From: Hydractinia symbiolongicarpus
Taxonomy: Eukaryota; Cnidaria; Hydrozoa; Anthoathecata; Hydractiniidae
Direction of reading: 5' to 3'
Assembly (NCBI RefSeq): GCF_029227915.1
Contig: NC_079883.1
Coordinates: 16,866,001 to 16,930,000 of the forward strand
Length of the DNA stretch: 64,000 nt
Below the pieces are notes generated by a model that did no database searches, had not been told where the DNA came from, and was given only the letters and a program-made list of their open reading frames with translations. A program made the translations under genes and the position numbers. Within the stretch, counting starts at the first letter, position 1. Each line of letters starts with the position of its first letter. This document shows positions 46,401-61,400 of this stretch, piece by piece.

Positions 46401-49400
46401 ACAAATTCTAGTTTAATCCTAAATGTAGCTATAGGGTATCATGGCTACCTGTAACAATAACAATAAACAACGTTGAGGCTGTTCTATTTTGTAAACACAC
46501 CCGGTGGTATTTCTGTATAAGTACCAAATTTTATGTGCACATGCCTTGCGCATGTGAGTGTAATTAAAGTGCCCTGTATATAGATTCGAAAAATTTGTGT
46601 CATTAGCTCACTCTTTACAAATGACACCACGTAACAAAGAAACCATGCTTCGCTATTTCCTGTAAGCTATACCAAGATTTAGTTGTGATATATATAGGAA
46701 TTAATTGTCTTTAACAAAAAAAGAACAAAGCAACACAAAGAAGCTTATTAAAGGAACTTCTCTGGAATGAGAAATGTCCTTAAAGCCTAATTCTTATAAT
46801 TCACAGGAAACCTTGATTTACCTAGCAGCTGTTAATTGAGACAAAACTGCTGATGTAAGCTTGTTTGCAACAGCAATAGCAACATCAGATATCATTGGTT
46901 GACTATTACCCTAAAATTTCAATAAATGTCAGTAATAAATACATGTTCTTTAGGAAAAACATTGACAAAAAGTAAAGAATTCAAGTAAAAAATAAATAAA
47001 AAAATTTCACTGCTTCAAAAGAGAATTAAGTAAACTAAAACAAAATGTTTTAGTAAAAATATTGTATAAAGTAAAGGAGAGCATTTTAAATTTAAAAGTA
47101 TACAAAAAACGTTATTCAAATGAAATCTACCTTATTTTTATGTCATAATGTGAGAAATAAGACAACAAATGATATGGAATTTATAAATCAACATCACCTC
47201 AATTGCATGATATACACCAAGAAATGGACTTTTTCCAGTTGTGATAATGCAATTAAAAGCAGGTGAAGAACCTTTAACAGTTGATCTTGGACCATTTATA
47301 AATGAAACTGTTTGTAAACGATCAAACAAACATTGACTAACTGTACCTATAAAAGCAATACAAAAATTTAAAACAGAGTATGCAAGGTAGTTATTTATAA
47401 CAAAAGCAAAAGAAACCTCAAACTTAAAAGGTGAAAATAGGGTCCAAAATAAGAGTTAATATTGTATCAGGTATTGTCCACGTAAAACCTAACCATTCTG
47501 AATGCCATTTTTCCCTCGTTTGGTTCTTAATTTCCACTTTGAAAATGATGTAGGAAACAAAGCTACAGTCATTATTCATTCATTACATTTCCTTTTAGCA
47601 AGCTGTGATGATGGAACTTGTCTACTAACTCATTTGTTTTAATTTTGAGGCTGCACCTTCTAGAGATCTGTGTAAAGTGCAAGATCTCCCTTTTCACAAG
47701 AATAGTCTCTAGATTCAATGTAATCTAACTCAACAATTATCTCTAAACATTACAATAAAAAGACCTGATGGAAGTAACACAATAACTTACAACATTTTTG
47801 ATTCAAAAAAAGTCAAAAAAAAAGAACCATTAAAGAGAACAGGCTACTATTTGCGTGCCAGGACTTGTGAACCTGGCTGAGTTTTCCATGTGTTACAGGA
47901 TCCCAACACTTAACTTTAACAGATGACTGACCTTAGGAAGTTACTGGGGTAAAATGCGTGGGCTTAAATCCACAAAGACCTGTAAAAAAACCCTGCTGCA
48001 AAGCTTCTTATAACAATAACTATGTTAAGCAGGATCGTTAGCCCTGTAGGCAAAGTGAGAAAGGTTAGCCTTCCTACTGGACTGGGGTAAAAGGTAAGGT
48101 TGTCACACCCAAAGACAAGACAGATTGTCAAACTTTGTTGGTTAGCTTAGTAGACTGCTGTTGACAAATGCAGCTGGGGTAATATAAATTCACTAGGAAT
48201 AGAAATTTTCCCTTTTCTGCAAAGTGAAACTTGCGTTTTCACAACTTGACAAAGAAAATAGAGATGTCAGAAGACTTAATCTTAACCACTGCCCTGTAAT
48301 TGCATTTCAATCATTTATTTAAATCCTGGTCCTTAATTTCTACTAAATAGATCTGCTGTTAACGTTCCTGAATGATTTATGAATAATTCACAGCTAATTT
48401 CCTTACAATAACAATATAAAATATGGTATCTGAAATATAATCAGGGTGTGTGGCACAGTCATCCCTGAAAAGGCTCTGTCTTCCTGTACTATTTTGTACA
48501 TTTCTCTTATTTAACATGTCTTTGTGGTGGTGGTGGATATAAATTATAATTATTTAGTTTGGAAAGGTGGAGAAAAAATAATGACATAAACTACATAAAT
48601 ATATTTAGTATTTTTTTTTCCAATTTTGTGTTATGACAGAATGTACCCTGCACAAGTTTCCTTGATCACATCGATAAATGAATAATTTTTGGAGGTTATT
48701 CTAACCTGAAAATCAAGATTTTTGAAATATTTAATATCTATCCAGGTTACTCTTGAAATGCTTTTAATATCCATTCAGATGATTAATACAAGGATTCTCC
48801 TTGTTCATTAAATTAGAAATGTATGGATAGGTCGCATTGGAGTTAGTTCAAAGTCTACAGCTGAAGATTTTATTAAAATTGATACAAGAAGCCCTGGGGG
48901 CTCTAAGAAATTCCGCTCGCTACCAAAACAGTTGATGACAACCTGCTAATTCGTTGTGTTATCGTGCCAAACATTTGAAGCGTTTTAGTGCATGAAGCTC
49001 TGAAGATAAAGCACACAAGTAACATTATATCTTGCAACAAACGCAAACAAAACGAAACGTGTCATAATAAACTCACAAGAAATTGCTAACAAAAAATACA
49101 GCCTATCATTCATGGTTGAAAGTCTTCCGATTGAAACATTTATGGTCTTAAACTTAGTTGACAAAAAATCAAAATTTTGATGTCACCATTATGTTCAGCA
49201 TACTTTATTTGTTAACTGTGCCAAATTTTGTTGAAAATAAAGTAGTTTTAATTTTTGGACCAATTTTGGCCTAAAATAAAATTTAAGGTGGCAAAAAACC
49301 AAGATTTTGATGTCACCATCATGTTCAGCATTTTTTTTTTTGTTAATTGTGCCAAATTTTGTCGAAAACAAATACCAATTTGGCCTGAAATGTCATTTAG

Positions 49401-52400
49401 ATGACTTCCCAGTACCTAGAGAGTTTGGGTACGAAGTTTAAATCTGACGTTGCAATTGACAATTTGGGACAGGGATAGTTAGTTAGTCAGTTATACCAAT
49501 ACTATCCTCCTCTCAGAGGAACGTGAAATCCCAAGGTTTTATCTCAAAAAATGCTCAGAAAGAAAAAAACGACCGTTTTAAAGAATTTCCTACGCCTTCG
49601 GGCGCGGAAATTCAATAACAAAGGCTTACACAGTAACACTTTTTTGATAGCATTTAATTAACAAGAAAGTATTTCAACGTATGAAAAAGCAAAACGTCAA
49701 TGGACCTTACTGGATTTATTAATTAGCTTATGTTTGGCACAAGACAATCCATTTTATCGAAAAAAGGACAGTTCAGATAATGAATGACGTCAGTGCTGGT
49801 TATTATAAAATTTTTTATAAATTAAAAGTACTTAAATCACAGTCCTAAGGGCCTTTTTATATGACACTGGGAAACACGGCTTGAAATACGGGTAATTTTC
49901 GAAAATTTAAGAAATAGTAATAACACAGTTGTTATAAGCATCAACAGTATCGTTATCGTCTTTTTTCTGTTGAAGGAAGGCATATTTGTTTACATATTTA
50001 CCCCTACACTTTCAATTTCCGCTAATTTTTCTTCATATAAACCCAGGATGGAAAAAGACAAATTTACATATAAACCCGAGTCGATATTACCCCCTCTACC
50101 AGGAAAACCGCCCATGGATCTCACTGAATCGACAAGACTCTGCAACTAACAAAGTCTCTAAACTTTTTTCAAGCAGAATCCATTCTGGAAGTAACACTTC
50201 TTGAACACCTCCTTTGCTAACCAGCATATCACCTGAGTAACAAAAGCAACAACCATCTCTAACATTATACTCTTTAATAAAGCACAATTTCATTTCAAAA
50301 GAAACGAATAATAGTTTTTCTGCAACTTTGGTCAATAAAAAACACAAGATTATTACCCTGTCAGATCTTAACAGTCACCCACCATTTTATTTTGCAAATT
50401 AAATACCTGTGAAGGTTGAATAATTATTGCTTGATTAAGCAATTATACAGGAAAAAAACGTCATTTACTCAAGTGGAGTGCTAGGTATGTGCAATGTCTG
50501 TCACACAACTTCGGTTTAAATAAAGATACAAATGCTGTTACCTCGATATGCTTAAAACAATCACAGAGGATTATTTATTTTCCAGAATAAGTTGCTTTAA
50601 AACAAGTAAACAATGTTGCTTTGAATCACGAAATCATTTTTAGGTACTTTTGCAACTCAACTAGTAGAGAGCTCTTTTGGGAAACTTTTTTTTAGAAAAA
50701 ATTTTTTTCACAACTTTGGTTTACATAAAAAGACAAGGGTCACAACCCTGTCATATGGCTAAAGCATACATATTTTATTTCGTGGAATAAGTTTCTGTAC
50801 GGGTTGGAAAATATTGATGGTGAGAAAGGCTCTAAGTAGTTAAAACATGTAAACCATATTGCTTGCTTGTCTAGGTGGATTGCCTACCCAGGAAACACAA
50901 AGACGCATTAAAGACGTCTTTTCTCGTCTCTAGCTCGTTCAGACATCTCTCGACCAGAAAAAGACGTCTTAAAGACGTCTTTATAAGACGAGTCAAATCT
51001 CGTTCTAAAGAAACGTCTTAAAGACGTCTTTATTTGGCCTCCGTTAGACCAGTTATACTAGAGTCTAAAGTTGCTTAGTGAATTCCAATAGCAGTTTTTG
51101 TCTGAAATTTAGATTAACTTAAAGGTATCACGTAGCTGCGTTATTGTGTAGTCAGTGTCATTAAACAACATCCATATTATCTGTTCGGTCAGTTTAACAA
51201 CAATATTAAAATCGGTTTTAAGCAAACTGCAAACTATTTTGAGTAAAGTTTTTCTAAGCAAAACATTTGTAATAATCTGAAATTAAAAAAGTTGATTTTT
51301 AATTAGATGAAAATAAACAAAGTGTATAATAGCTACAACATTTTGTTAGTTAGCTGATATAACATATATACTTATATTATAGTATATAAATTTTGCACCT
51401 GTTTTGACAAATAAAGAAACCTGTTTTTGTTTTTCATTTTAGTTTGAGGATAATTTTTTAAATTCAGACTAGCTAGCTACCTGTTTTTCTTTTTATCTTA
51501 GTTTGTGGATATTTTTTTACATTCGAACAATTTGGTATATTTTAATAAGAGAGATTTGCAAATTCAAACTGTTCTCCCAAAAACAATTTTTAAGACAAAA
51601 AATAAACTTACACATTAAACAATTACTTGCCACCCTGTCAAATGTAGCCATCTTGTCTTAACCCTATTTGGTCTGGGGTTCTTCGAACATACTATGACCG
51701 GGGGGTGGATTCCGCCCCCCCCCCTCAATAACTTTTCATAGGATTGTTCAAATTGAATCAAACTTGGCACACTTATAGTACGTTATAAAAGGAACAAAAT
51801 GGCGGCAATAAATTTTTGCTTGCGTCAGCACATTTTCTGTGACGTCATCAGAAGCTTAAAAATTGTTAAAAATGCCACTATCTGCTTAAAAAATAATTAC
51901 TTTTGTTCTAGAGCGAATTTTTACTTTCTGTTTGAAGTTTCTAAAAGCTAACTAAAATTTTTTTAACATATCTTCCGGTTTTTACATGGATCAAATAAAA
52001 AATTGCCAAAAATTGCCCGAAAATCCGTTTTTTTTCGATTTTCGGGTGAAATCCGACAAAATCGGGAAATCGGATTAGTCACGTGTCAAAATTATTCAAA
52101 ATGATTCTTCTTGATGAAACAAAGTTGTGTTGCAAGTTTCAAGTTCTAAGGATAATCCTAACAGGAGTTATTATATTTTCCCCATTATAATGATTTCATA
52201 GAGATTTTAGGGGTAGTTTCGAGTAATGGCCAATATCAAAGCCTCTGAAAGGTATGGGACCTAAAAATTTAGCATGCAAGTGTCTAATAGATAAATGTTT
52301 AAACTCAGTAAGTATCATAGCCATATAAGAAAGCAGTTATCAGGAGTTATTAAAAAAACCCGTCAGGGGATTCCGCCCCCTCCCCCCCCCGGACTGAATA

Positions 52401-55400
52401 GGATTAAGTGTTCTATCATCGTGAGTCGTGTGGTTGAAGAGATCACTATTACGGAGACTGATTTAAAAAATCAACCTCTTTCGGCGCATATTTGTTACTA
52501 GAATTGATTTGTAACGATCACATCCATAGCATGAGAGATTATAAGGATAAGATCATAATACTTCACATGAAATAAACTATTATACTTAAATGCCACCCGC
52601 CCTGGTTCTCAGAGATTTTTACCCAGAACAAGGGTGTTATACAACGTAAAAAATAATTTCTTTGTCTCAAAAGCTAAGACATAGCCTAGCCAGGGTAGCG
52701 CAACAAGAGTAAGCAAAATTTGTATACATGTTTCAAGTAAATGAATAAATTTCCCCAGCATTTATCGCTTGAATGTTTAAATAACAGGAATAAGGTTGAT
52801 ACAACCATAAATGATTCAAACATGTTTGTGTTTATTAAAATGAACGCTGTATTTTTATACTATACCTGCTATTAACAGTTATAGGTAGTAATGATAATAT
52901 TACTATCGGTAAAAATGTATGGATAATTGGTATTGTTATTATAGGTGGTATTGATAATAAGGTATTGGTAATTGGAATTGGTACAAATGTAAAGGTTATG
53001 GGAATGAAAATGTATTGGTGATATCAGTAAATAAAAAAAAGGTATCCATACTAATCAAGAAAGTATCGGTAAAATACACAGTTATCAATACATTGTATTG
53101 GTAATTTTATGGGTAGTATCAATACAGTATATATTACCGATATTATAGGTTGCTACCATTTTCCCCAAAACCATCAAATATATACTTTTTTTGGCTATTT
53201 TATTTTGAAAACTTACCGTCATTTTGATGCAGTGTGCCTCATCAATCACACATGCCGCAATTCCACTTTGGTAGGTGTCTAATTTTAACAAAGATCTTCC
53301 TTTGATGCTCAAAAAAACTTCTGGATGGGAAAACAAAATGTTGAAACTTCCACTAACAACATTCTTAGGAATTAACAAGCTGCTCTCTATCATGAACACT
53401 TTCAACATCATCTTTTGACGCTATGTCTGATGAGGAACTAGCAATTTGTTGTTTTATTTTGCTGTCTTATGTCACAAGATAATCTGTCTGCCAGAATGCC
53501 TCTGCTCAGCAACTCATTAATTTGATTAGTTATTATCAAATTAAGAGGGCTTACAACAATGACTATATTTTCTTCCTTTTCATGTTTTTGAGGTATCAAA
53601 AAATGGCAGGAACTGAAAAAGCAGGGATTTTCCAAAACCGGTTGGGAGAACTGCAACTACGTCTTGAACTTCCCACATTTTTTTAAAACAAATTACTTGT
53701 TTTGGCTTTAAATAAAAACCATTGAAGGAAAATTTTTCCAAGCATACCAAAGTACGGTAAACAAGTGAACAATTACCTCCATATTGCCCCTCAACATACA
53801 AGGGACTAACCCGGTGCTGTGGGTAGCAGGTTACGGGGTCTTTTTCACCTTTGTCCCAATATAAAAAGGCAAGAATTACTGGGAAAGAGGTTGTGAGCCT
53901 CTCAAACGACTCCTAACAATGAGTCAATCACAATTCACATATAAAGTAGGATTGGATAACTTAATCTTGTTCCATGAAAATAATACAATTCTCAAACTCA
54001 CCAGAACTGTCCTGTCCCCCCTGTTAGGCTTTATTTTTAAACTCTGATATTTTAAAAACAACATGCATAACTCACAATTTAATTGACAGGACTTGTTTCC
54101 CTTTTTTCCATATAATACTAATCTGCAATACTAACCACACTAAGTGAAAAGTTATCTAACCTACATTGTGTCTGCAAGGAATCACGCCGTTACACACAAA
54201 TCAATACTAACCACACTGAGTGACATCTTTAACTTTATTGTGAGATTCTATTCTCCACTTGTGATACTCTAATGCTGGTGGTTCAGACATCACATTAAAA
54301 GTGCTGCTGGCCTGAGCTGAAAAAATAAAGAAAATAAATAATTACTGCATAAAAACACAAATTCATTATGTGATAACAGATGAGAAAATAGATAGCACAT
54401 ATCCATATGAAAAATGGCTATTTTTAATAGTAATTTGTTATGCTGAAACCAACTTTTTGACATATATATTACAGCACAATTTCATAGCAAATATTTATGC
54501 ACCAGGCTGGTAACAGAAAATTCTGATGATGGAAGCAATCACTTCTCCATTTTACTGAAAATTCATGTAGCTGAAAAGCAACATTTATTATATAGTAATC
54601 AAAAATACGTCATTTGACTCCACAACGATGGTTCACATCCTACAGTGTATTACAGGAGAACTAACGAAAAAAACTATATATATTCTTACATCACGAAAAC
54701 AACATGGCATAATTTTTTTAAAATTTTCGCATTTTATCATGTCCCAATTTCGTCCCCAAAAAGACATAATAACATTAACAGTCCCTTCCATCATGGAAAA
54801 AAGCCAACTTGGTTCGTACATATTTTTTTAATTTGTGACGTCACATGGCGTAGATAGCTCAGCAGGACTTGCGAGGAAGCACTCACTTCTTGGTCTTCCA
54901 AGAAAGATTTTTATTTATCATATTTTAAAATAAATATCTTTATTAGAATAAATACTGTTTCGCCGTTATAAATATAGTTTTAAGAGTTTTATGATATTAT
55001 GATAACCTGTATTCAACTTTATTATGAAATTTTTCTTGTGTTATTATTGTATCAAAACATTTTGAGAAAGACAACAGGTGCTTTATTCAATTTGCTGTAC
55101 TTAAAAAATAAAACTTCAAATGATTATGCACAAAAAAGTGTACTGGAAGTGATTTTGTGATAGCAAAACAAAAGCAGTCTAAAAGTTTTGATTTGTTTAC
55201 CTACTTTGGCATATTGTTCAATTGTTGAAAATTATTTTACTACGATAAATTTGTTCTACTGGAATTTAACTTGTCTTCTTTATCACTCGAACCACTCGTG
55301 AAAAATCATAGTACTCTTAGACAATCACAGCGTTTGTTTACATTCCCGCAAACTTACTTCACATAAGTTAGTATTTTACTGTCATGGTGGTAACCATAGG

Positions 55401-58400
55401 ACTTCCTTGACCTTAAATATCTCGAGAACCAAAGATCACAAATATAAAAAAATTAACAAAGTTTATATTCACATTATAATGAACATTTCAAACACAACTT
55501 GTTATTATTGTTAGTTCTCTTTTAAAGCGTACCTTCACATTTGTCTAGTATCATTACCTTAGAGGAGAAATTTCAGAACGGAGAAAATTTGGTGAGTTTG
55601 GCATTTTTTTTAAAATATGCTAAATTAAGTCCACACAAACACCTAATAATATGCACCACTATTTTAAATTATTGTACAAATCTGGTAACTAATTATAAAC
55701 AAAGAATTACATGCAAGAGGCTTTTATCCTCATACATACTAAACAATAAAACAATAAAAAATTATACCTCTGGCAAACTGGTTTCGACATGCTCTTAGAG
55801 ACTGATACATACTGAAACCATCAATGGTAACAATTGCATCTGGATATAAGACAAGTAATTCTTCAAGCTAAATTAATTTTAAAAAAAAGTACTTTAGCAC
55901 TGAAAAATTATTTTTAAAAAATGGAGGTTTACACACAGCTATACGAAGGAAGTTAGCTTTATATTATTGGAAACTATTTGAACCTGTGAAAACTTTAACA
56001 TAGGTTAACAGGATCGCTCAATTAAAAATCATTATTTTCATGAGTTATAAAGAAGAAAACCTTGCTTATCAAACACTTTGATTGTGTAAAGGGCTGAATT
56101 TCAAAATTTGTCTTGCAAGAAATTATAAACCCACCGTAATTAGTTTGATGACTTCAGCATGACATGTCAATACAGAAAAAAAAAGTTTTTCGGAAATTTG
56201 TGAACCCATTGCAGCTATTGTGAAGAGGTTGAAACCCTGATCAAAATAATTTATAGAACCATGTGCTTTCAATGAAAGATTAAGGAGATATAGCGTTTTA
56301 AAATATTTTGCTAGCATCAGCAAATGCCCGATAAAATAAAATAAAAATTTCTTTGAAACTTGTATATCCGTTTCCTCTATTGCATAGAGCATGAAACGCT
56401 GATAAAGAAAATGTATATGATCATGTGCATTTGACAAACGGATACAGAGATATCCGGGTTTATCAGTTTTTGATCAACTTGCCTTTTCATCAATTTGCCT
56501 GTTCCCAATCGGCAGTTATTTCCAGCCGTTTCCAAGTTACTTGGCCTTGTACATAAAAGTGTAATGGAATGGACTGGCTAATTTTAAAAATGCTATTGAC
56601 GTCAGTTTATGTGCACTGACATCGTGCCGTAACGTCTTGAAAATTAAAAACCAAGACATAACTTTTTAAGTAAGTTTAAAAGAAAATGAGCACATCTAAC
56701 TTGCCTCTTACAGACAGACACAATCTTCATATTATTATGATAGAGTAGTTCAGTAGGTCCTTGGGAAAATCCACTTTACAATTTTATACTAGCCTTCACC
56801 TATATTGTGTATAGCTTGAAACACTGATCAAAAGTTTAAAAATACTGATGTAAGAGTTTAAAATTTTTGCAAATGTCAATAAAAGTCTATCACTAACCCG
56901 TTGCTTCTATTGTGTAGAGCCTGAAACACTGATCAAGAAAATGCATAGGATCATGTACTTTTAAGAAATTGTTACAGAAGTATTGGGGTTTAAAGATTCT
57001 TTATAAACGGATTCGGGAGCCAGGTTTGGGAAACTTACCCAATTTGGTCCCAAGTTACCCCTAGTTACCACTAGTCACCAAATAAATCTCTATAACAATA
57101 GCCGTATTTTGTTCAAAATATTAGCCGAATCGCTACTTTGTGTTAGAATACACAAAAATGTTCAAAATATTAGCCGAATCGCTACTTTGTGTTAAGGATA
57201 CACAAAAATATAATTTTCAATGCAGAAATCCCTTACTATTTTCTTTATTTTATACTTTCAAAAAAGAATATTTTTTTTCTGTTGTTGAGAACAAAGGTTG
57301 AAATAATTGAATATTTGAATCCACACAAATCATGCATGAGATACAATGCCATAGCACAAATAAATTGATCCTAAAGTTTTCACAAAAAGGTTTTGGTTGC
57401 TGGCTTTCAAACTCAATTAACGTTTTTTAAATAACTATGAATAAACTAGGCAGGAAAATCTATAGTGATAAGAGACAACTTACCTGGCCAGTACAACCAA
57501 CATTTTGAAAATATTGCTTAGTTTTTAGTTTGATGTTAATCACTCGCCCTTCATGGAGATATTGCGACAAGAGTTGCTTTCCATTCTAGGTACAAAACTA
57601 GAAGTTTAAAATAAAGTTTAAAACTATACATTCAAAAGCTTGCTTTGGGCACAACTGGAATTTACAAACTGAATTTTAAGGTGCACCTTAGCTGTACACA
57701 TGCCTTATCGTGTGTGTTCAGTAATTTCTGTTTCACAAGTTGTGATCTCTATTTGCATGAGAGTGCTTTTTGAACATCAGACATGAATAATAGCCATATT
57801 TGTTCAAGATGGTTGCCAATATACAACAAGCAAACTTGATTTTTCTATGAGATAACAACTAGTCCTACTAACTCAATAAAATACATAAATTTCTGAAACT
57901 GTATTAATATTATGTCATTACACACATTTTTTTAATTTGCGTCTAACACTTTGATAACCCAATAACCCCATAGGGAAAATCTATGTCTTCTTCGGTTGAT
58001 TTCTCTAGTTAACTAAGCCCTACTTGGAAATAAAATTGATCAAAATTAGTCTATTCTAATTTAAAAACTTTCACAAATTGAACTGAGAAAATCATGAATT
58101 GAAAAACAATTCTTTTATTTAACATGCCTATTCCATTTCATACGTACTAAAAACAAGATTTCTAATTTATTTTGATCACCTAAAAATATATATACATATT
58201 ATACTTAGGGTTTAAAATACGTAAATATTATTTTTCCATGTTTATATTCATGGAGCAAATAAATTATGCAAGCATACTAAACAGGTGTGGCAGCTGAAAT
58301 TTTTCAGGTCAGTTTTGGTTAACCATGTCTGAGAACCCTGAGCATAGCCCATATATATTTTGGATTTATCATTCAAGTTATAAACTTAATTCATTTGTAA

Positions 58401-61400
58401 ACAAAAAAAAGCCTGACAGTAATTCATTTGAGCTATTAGTCATTTTTATACTGAAGTAACTTAAAAATTGGTGAGCACATACTAAATGATGAAAAACATT
58501 CAGCATCCTAAATAAATAATAAAGATGACGAAAAGCTTGTTATTTTAAAAGATGGTAATAAAATAGCACTAACAACTGAAAAAATCCTAAAAATGGAAAA
58601 TAATTTATGAAATCAAAATTCAGGAAAAATACGAAAAAAAGATAATTCAAAATCGCATTTTTATTTTTCCGACCGTTTCCCTTAGAAACCAGACAAATGC
58701 AGCCAATTTTCTGTTTATAATCTGTTCTGAAAGCAACACTTGCTAGAAAAAAGAAACTAATTTGAAAAAGCATGATTCATAAAAAAATTGTTGTCAAGAA
58801 CAGTTTTAATGCAATGTAGCTGCAAAAAGTGCTTCTTATCTTTAAAACTTGCTGCATCCATCTTTACAGCGTCAGAGATCCAACTTACTGGCATGTATAT
58901 GCGTATATATCCTGATACAAATCCAACGATGATACATGTCCAATCAGGTGTGCCTTCAGAACTTCTAAATTATAAGAACAAAAAGAATTGATTCACCGGT
59001 ATGCATACATAGCATAAAACGTATGACCATATTACCTTTGCTGTGAAGCCAATGGAACACATTTTATACAGCTGACGATGTCACTATGGAATATAAATAA
59101 TATGTTTTACGTATCTTTTCGTTTTTGTATTTTACATGCTCTAAAAGTCTGTGTCAAATATATTATATTTTGAACAGTGCAACTAACAAACTCTTTGTGA
59201 ATGAATCCTGATGCTTTCAATCGTCCCTTTAATTAGTAAATAATAATAAACAAAATACTTTGATGTGCTATACCTTGAAAATTAAAGCTTGCAGTACCAC
59301 TAAGATACCTTGTGGCTGTGAATACTTATTTCGAATGTACGGGACAAGTAAACACCATATTATATCAAAGGTTTGTGACACCCCTTACGAAAAATTGAAA
59401 GAAGAAATTAAGGTAGGACACATTTAACTACTATACATATTTACATAAACTCTTTACACTACTTTGGTATAAGTTTGCTTTAATGTTAGATGTAAAAGAA
59501 GTCACAGGGGGACTGATGCAAAAACCGTGAGTGTTGTTGGATAGTATTGTTTCTGACTGGCCGGCTGGCTGGATGACTGACTGGAAAGAATTCTAAGTAC
59601 TGTCCTATTACGTATTCACCAATCTCAGTTTTTTTAAAATGCCGTAAAATTTCTGTGTGCATAATAAAAAATAAATGACAATTCTGTTGTGCAGAAAACA
59701 GAAACAACAATTTGGGCAGATTAGCGAAAAGACATTAAAATTAACGTGTAGAACTTATTTTAAAACGTATCAATTTAATAAATAATTTTGCTTGTGGTGC
59801 AAAAGTTAGCGTGAATGGACTACAAACTTCTGAAAGTATACATTAACATTACGGTAAGGTATTTTTACCTAATTGTAAAAAAATATACTTTAACAACATG
59901 GATTTGTGTTCGCGTTGATTAATGATCACGGTGTCCGACAACAGACAATTTTTTCACATGTGGATCAACTTTTCGCAAGCGCAAAGTGTTAATTTTTTCT
60001 TTAAAATACTGAACACACCGTCCAGGTCATTGACCGGGTGCATTGAAGTCTTAAATTTCCCAGCTATCTTTCTTTATAACAGCCAACGTAAGGCATAGAC
60101 AAAGTAAATCAACTCACTGTATATATTTCATTTGAAATCTATTACATGCTTTATGTATAAGAATTAACATTAAAATTCTAACCCAGCTGGTCATTATTCT
60201 TATTTTTTTAACAACCCTTAAGACTCATCGGGATAACCACTGCCGCCCCTTTGTTTATTTTTGTTATAATGTATCATGCTTTCACATAAGGACAGACTTG
60301 ATACACAGGAAGTTGAGTTTAGATCTAACACAGTCTAGATCAGATTGAAAGAGGGTCATTAATATACCCCGTCCAACCCATGCTAGCATGGAAAACAGAC
60401 GTTAAGCCGAGAATAATGTTGACAAAAATCTGGTTTGTTTGCTGCTATTTCTGGTTAACTTATAGGCCTATTGTTTAGAAAAATAAAGATACATGGAAAA
60501 CAATAGAGAAATAAAATAATGACTAGGCCAGGTTTGAATTTTGATATTCTTATAAAAAAGTGTGTGTACCATGAACAATCACATTCTTGAAATCGTTTCC
60601 TCAAAAGATTATTTTCTTAAAAATATCACTGGTCACCCGATTTAGTTGCTTTAAACTTAGTGACTACATCTAGACATCTTCATTATTAATTGTGTTCAAA
60701 ATGTTCTTTAGCAACTTATCAGAGTCATATAAAAGGCTTTAAAAGCTACAATGGTTTGTGGTCACAGGCCAAGTAGGATACACCACTTTGGTTTTCCTAA
60801 ATGTAAATTAACCAACAGAATTGTGTGTGTGTCACCATTGTGAATGTATGTTAGTTGCACCTTTTTATTAGCGAGATGTTGTTGATACTGGTACGGAATT
60901 TGTTGGTACGGGATTTGTTGTTGAAATTTAAATTTGAAAATTTGAAAAGCTTTTTCATCTTTGATATTTCTGGACTCGCTTACAATGTTTTTTTAATTCC
61001 TCTTTAGTATCTTCTTTTTAAATGTTTTAATTTTAGAATTTAAAAATGATATGTATGACTTTTTACTTGCTTCACCACTAGGTAATTTAAGTTTGTTTGG
61101 TACAAGGCACTTTCTTGATTTTTTGTGGTGTTCTTCTCTCCAACTTCATCTTCCATAATGTTTCCAATTCTTTAGAATCTTCTTCGTTATGTTCTGTTTG
61201 AGCTTTGTTTAAATCCTTTTCTTTTAAAATTAAAATCCTTTTCTTTGAAAATTAAATAAAAGATCTTTTTTGTAATTTAGAATTAGCAATGAGAGTATGT
61301 TTATATGGAGCTAATAAAACGAAAAGCCATAACATTTCCTCACCTAGAACTATTAAAGACAACACACAGTAGTTGTAGTTGTTGCAGATAATGCAATTTA

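Larger units (their letters stand above)
41140..46821 (-). other. RAB3GAP2: 5.7-kb RAB3GAP2 intron
   Basis: Apart from the pogo-like element, the hairpin and the tandem repeat listed separately, 41140-44625 is AT-rich with no gene that I can support. Confidence 0.75.
47347..54211 (-). other. RAB3GAP2: 6.9-kb RAB3GAP2 intron
   Basis: Contains a two-copy tandem repeat (49155-49410), an AGACGTCT palindrome cluster (50905-51045), a TTAA-flanked MITE (51662-52403), a GGTATTGGTA-type degenerate stretch (52870-53150) and a RecQ-like fragment. 47360-49150 and 53820-54211 show nothing recognisable. Confidence 0.75.

Noticed and set aside
49986-50347. Opposed small frames around 50100
   Set aside because: No splice structure, no homology recognised, and not needed by the host gene.
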